A DNA stretch of 64,000 nucleotides from JAFDVJ01 sp964487505 (lineage in GTDB: Bacteria > Acidobacteriota > Blastocatellia > Pyrinomonadales > Pyrinomonadaceae): positions 1-64,000 of the forward strand of contig CAZARD010000009.1 in assembly GCA_964487505.1 (NCBI GenBank), written 5' to 3'. The first letter of the stretch is position 1. Each line of letters starts with the position of its first letter. The notes under the pieces were generated by a model that was not told the origin of the DNA, searched no databases, and worked only from the letters and a program-made list of their open reading frames with translations. Position numbers and translations under genes: made by a program. Positions 61,865 to 64,000 of this stretch are shown in pieces.

Positions 61865-63327
61865 GCCCGGCCGAGGATTCCGTTCGGATCGAAGGCCCGT
61901 TTCAATTCGGCCATCTCGTTCAGGTAACGCTCGCCGTACTGAACGTAAAGATACTTCGCTTTGTGCTTGCCGATGCCGTGCTCGGCCGAGACGGTCCCGC
62001 CGAGCATTATCGATTGCGCGATGAAACGACCGTAAAGATGCCGCGCCCGAATAGCTTCTTCCTCGTTCTTCGGGATCATGTTCGCGTGCAGATGATTGTC
62101 GCCGATATGTCCGAAGATCACGTACTCAAGCCCGCTGGCTGCAAGCTTCTCCTTGTAAAACCTCAGAAACGACGCGAAGTTCGCGTCCGGAACCGCCATG
62201 TCGGTGCCGATCTTCTTCTGTTTGTAACGCACGATCCGCTCGTTGACGCCGACCGGCAACGCGTGGCGGAACTCGCGCAGCTTCTCGCGATCGGTCTCGG
62301 TCGTCGTGAACCACGAATGTTCGAGGTCGGCCCGGTGTTTCTCGAGCAGATCGTTCCACGCGGCGAGCAACCCGTCCTCGGACGCGGAGTCGGTCTCCTG
62401 CTCGAAATAGATGGCGCCGCGCGCCGTCTTCGGAATGTCAGGAAAGCGCTCGGAGATGAACGCGAGCGCGCGGTCGTCGAAATACTCGAGCAGCGATGCC
62501 GAGATCGGGTTGGCGGCATTCGTTTCGTCGCGGTTGGCGAACGAGAACGACCGCGCTTCGTCGACGAAACGGAGCAGATCGGCTTCGTCATCGAAGAAAA
62601 CGATGCCGCTGAAGAATGATTCGGGCTTGCGCACGAGTCCGAGTTCGGCCTCGACGATGACGCCGAGCGTGCCTTCGCTGCCGATGAAAAGATCGACCGC
62701 GTCGACCCTGTCCGCGGTGTAATAGCCGCTGGTGATCTTCCTCACGTCCGGTTGGCGATAGGTTGGGATCGCCGCCGTTATCGCGCGTCCCGAGTCGGTA
62801 ATGATCTCGATCGAACCGCGGTTGGAAAAGACCTTGCCCCGCTCGAGCGTGAGCGTGTCGCCGTCGGCGAGCACGACCTTCAGCGATCGGACAAAATTCC
62901 GGGTCGCGCCGTATTTGAAACTTCGGGCACCCGAGGCGTTGGTCGCGATCGTGCCTCCGATCTGACAACTCCATTCGGTCGGGTCGGGCGGATAGAAGAG
63001 CCCGACGGAATCGACCGCGCGCTGCAGATCCTGCAAAATCGTACCGGCTCCGACGCGAACCGAGAGCGCCTCGGAATCGATCGCACCGATCGTGTCAAAT
63101 CTCTCCAATGACAGGATATATCCACCGAACGGGACGGCTCCGCCGACGGTTCCGGTGCGCGCGCCGGAGATCGTCACCGGCGTCGCGGACCGGTCCGCGT
63201 CGCGCAGGATCGAGGCGATCTCATCGACAGTTTCGGGGATGAAGAGTTTTTCGGCGTGTCCGCCGGGAATATTGCTCGCGTCGGTAAGGTAGTCTTGGAT
63301 CTCGTCTGGCGCGGTCTTGACCTGCAT
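61849..63327 (-). CDS. FAD-linked oxidase (GlcD/D-lactate dehydrogenase type)
   Basis: 492 residues. The FAD-binding half has VTISGARTGTVGGAVPFGGY, VRVGAGTILQDLQRAVDS, CQIGGTIATNASGARSFKYG and LFIGSEGTLGVIVEAELGL. The C-terminal half has VIFGHIGDNHLHANMIPK and GTVSAEHGIGKHK, whose histidines bind metal and substrate. It should oxidise a 2-hydroxy acid such as glycolate or D-lactate. D-lactate is released by MurQ, so a link to MurNAc use is possible. The last residues (NFGF) and stop are family A sequence. Confidence 0.93.
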   Translation of the reverse strand: MQVKTAPDEIQDYLTDASNIPGGHAEKLFIPETVDEIASILRDADRSATPVTISGARTGTVGGAVPFGGYILSLERFDTIGAIDSEALSVRVGAGTILQDLQRAVDSVGLFYPPDPTEWSCQIGGTIATNASGARSFKYGATRNFVRSLKVVLADGDTLTLERGKVFSNRGSIEIITDSGRAITAAIPTYRQPDVRKITSGYYTADRVDAVDLFIGSEGTLGVIVEAELGLVRKPESFFSGIVFFDDEADLLRFVDEARSFSFANRDETNAANPISASLLEYFDDRALAFISERFPDIPKTARGAIYFEQETDSASEDGLLAAWNDLLEKHRADLEHSWFTTTETDREKLREFRHALPVGVNERIVRYKQKKIGTDMAVPDANFASFLRFYKEKLAASGLEYVIFGHIGDNHLHANMIPKNEEEAIRARHLYGRFIAQSIMLGGTVSAEHGIGKHKAKYLYVQYGERYLNEMAELKRAFDPNGILGRANFGF

Positions 63328-63460
63328 AGCAGTATTCTAAGTCAAAACCGCGACGCCGCCAAAAACGAGCTCTTTCGGATTCGCGATCTCATTCGCGACG
63401 GCGCGGACAGCTTGTCTGTGAAATGCTCGGAGGTCCGTGTCGGATCGGCGCCGGACCGAT

Positions 63461-63482
63461 CCCCGGGGCCGAAACCCCGGGG
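63461..63482. other. Perfect GC hairpin
   Basis: CCCCGGGG (63461-63468) and CCCCGGGG (63475-63482) enclose CCGAAA. It lies in the 243-bp space between two co-directional genes and has no T-run. It may attenuate read-through. Confidence 0.55.
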
Positions 63483-63570
63483 AAAGATGCGAAAAATTAA
63501 GAGCGTCACCGAAAATGACGGGTCGGCTTGAACGGATTTTCGGCGCTCCGAATCCGCGCAAGTCCCGAAA

Positions 63571-64000
63571 CTACCGGGAATCGAACCGGGCGACCGCAAA
63601 ATCGTTGCGAATCCCCCAAGGCGTGACCTCGGCCGTGTTGTCGAAACTCCTGAAAACCCAGAAATTGCTTTGCGCCCCGGTCGTCGCGCCATTTCTGTAA
63701 ACCGCCACGTCGGTGCGCGCATCGCCGTCGTAATCGCCCTGCGCCGGAAAGTCGGAACTAATGCCGAACGTGCGCGTCACGAATTGCCCGTTCGAGCTCT
63801 GTAGAATCCACCAGACCAACGGCGAAGTGCCGGCGGCTCCCGTTCTCGCGGCCGCGAAATCGAACTTGCCGTCGCCGTCATAATCGCCTGGAACGATGTA
63901 GTCCGTCTGGAAGTTGCCCCACTGCTGGAACGCGACGGTCGCATCCGAACTGCGATAGATTATGAACGTGTTGTTCGGAACCAACCCGACACGATAGACC
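63571..64000 (-). CDS. FG-GAP/VCBS-repeat protein, C-terminal end (5' end beyond the window)
   Basis: The 143 residues in view contain calcium-binding-like repeats: VPGDYDGDGKFDFAAAR and AQGDYDGDARTDVAVYR, each followed by a WWILQS or FWVFRS strand. These are the beta-propeller blades of secreted FG-GAP proteins. The frame is open to 64000, so the real start lies outside. The protein ends FAVARFDSR. Expected location is extracellular or outer surface. Confidence 0.85.
   Translation of the reverse strand, partial: VYRVGLVPNNTFIIYRSSDATVAFQQWGNFQTDYIVPGDYDGDGKFDFAAARTGAAGTSPLVWWILQSSNGQFVTRTFGISSDFPAQGDYDGDARTDVAVYRNGATTGAQSNFWVFRSFDNTAEVTPWGIRNDFAVARFDSR

Overview
The window is about 60% GC, gene-dense bacterial DNA broken by six runs of exactly 100 N (assembly gaps of unknown true size). 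The gene set suggests an Acidobacteriota genome, most likely class Blastocatellia: a 1,205-residue TonB-dependent receptor with an N-terminal carboxypeptidase-regulatory-like domain, many secreted or lipidated hypothetical proteins, an ECF sigma factor with a membrane partner, a chlorite-dismutase-family protein, and many short word-like repeats between genes. This assignment is inferred from gene content; no rRNA is present.

Layout. (1) 81-3616, minus strand: an Rrf2 regulator with a near-consensus promoter and overlapping operator, then a PNPOx-like flavoprotein, a thioredoxin-like protein, a LigB-type dioxygenase and a quinone-oxidoreductase-like dehydrogenase, a plausible redox or electrophile-response unit. 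(2) 4194-15686: a lipoprotein diverging from a dienoyl-CoA-reductase-like SDR, an overlapping pair (double zinc-ribbon membrane protein and J-domain coiled-coil protein), a four-repeat YARHG protein with OsmC, a secreted protein behind a sigma-54-type promoter, and a MATE transporter. (3) 15811-16366: a decayed RelE-type toxin and antitoxin pair. (4) 16633-21156: a fused alpha/beta 2-oxoacid dehydrogenase E1, an M1 peptidase and a TPR protein. (5) 21323-29404, plus strand: a VWFA-like secreted protein behind a second sigma-54-type promoter, then a Tat-type Acg-like nitroreductase, small proteins, and an ABC ATPase/FtsX permease/HlyD adaptor exporter. (6) 29633-33996: a membrane protein, a PA0069-type radical SAM enzyme, a DUF4436-like protein and two lipoproteins. 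(7) 34055-36854: a decayed lower-GC island holding an RHS core remnant, an RHS-tip-like fragment, a lipoprotein, the last 56 codons of a type I restriction HsdR, the 3' half of a tRNA-Thr and an intact tRNA-Arg(CCT). (8) 36965-40390: apt, acylphosphatase, a ChdC-like protein, and the ECF sigma factor with its partner. (9) 40485-58656: a peptidoglycan amino-sugar salvage region. (10) 59326-64000: a repeat-helical protein, a HAD hydrolase, an FAD-linked oxidase and the end of an FG-GAP protein.

The most coherent system is region 9. It encodes NagA, a TonB receptor, a serine hydrolase fused to a NamZ (DUF1343) exo-muramidase, a LysR regulator, a BadF-type sugar kinase, MurQ, an SH3b protein, a sodium:solute symporter, NagZ and a DAP-decarboxylase-family enzyme. 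Together they can be read as a complete PTS-independent MurNAc/GlcNAc recovery route. In Bacillus subtilis the amiE and namZ functions are neighbouring genes, whereas here they are one polypeptide.

The second theme is the repeats. At least seven families sit almost flush against gene ends. They supply stop codons for three genes, border three of the six assembly gaps, and in one case encode the interdomain linker of the NamZ fusion protein.
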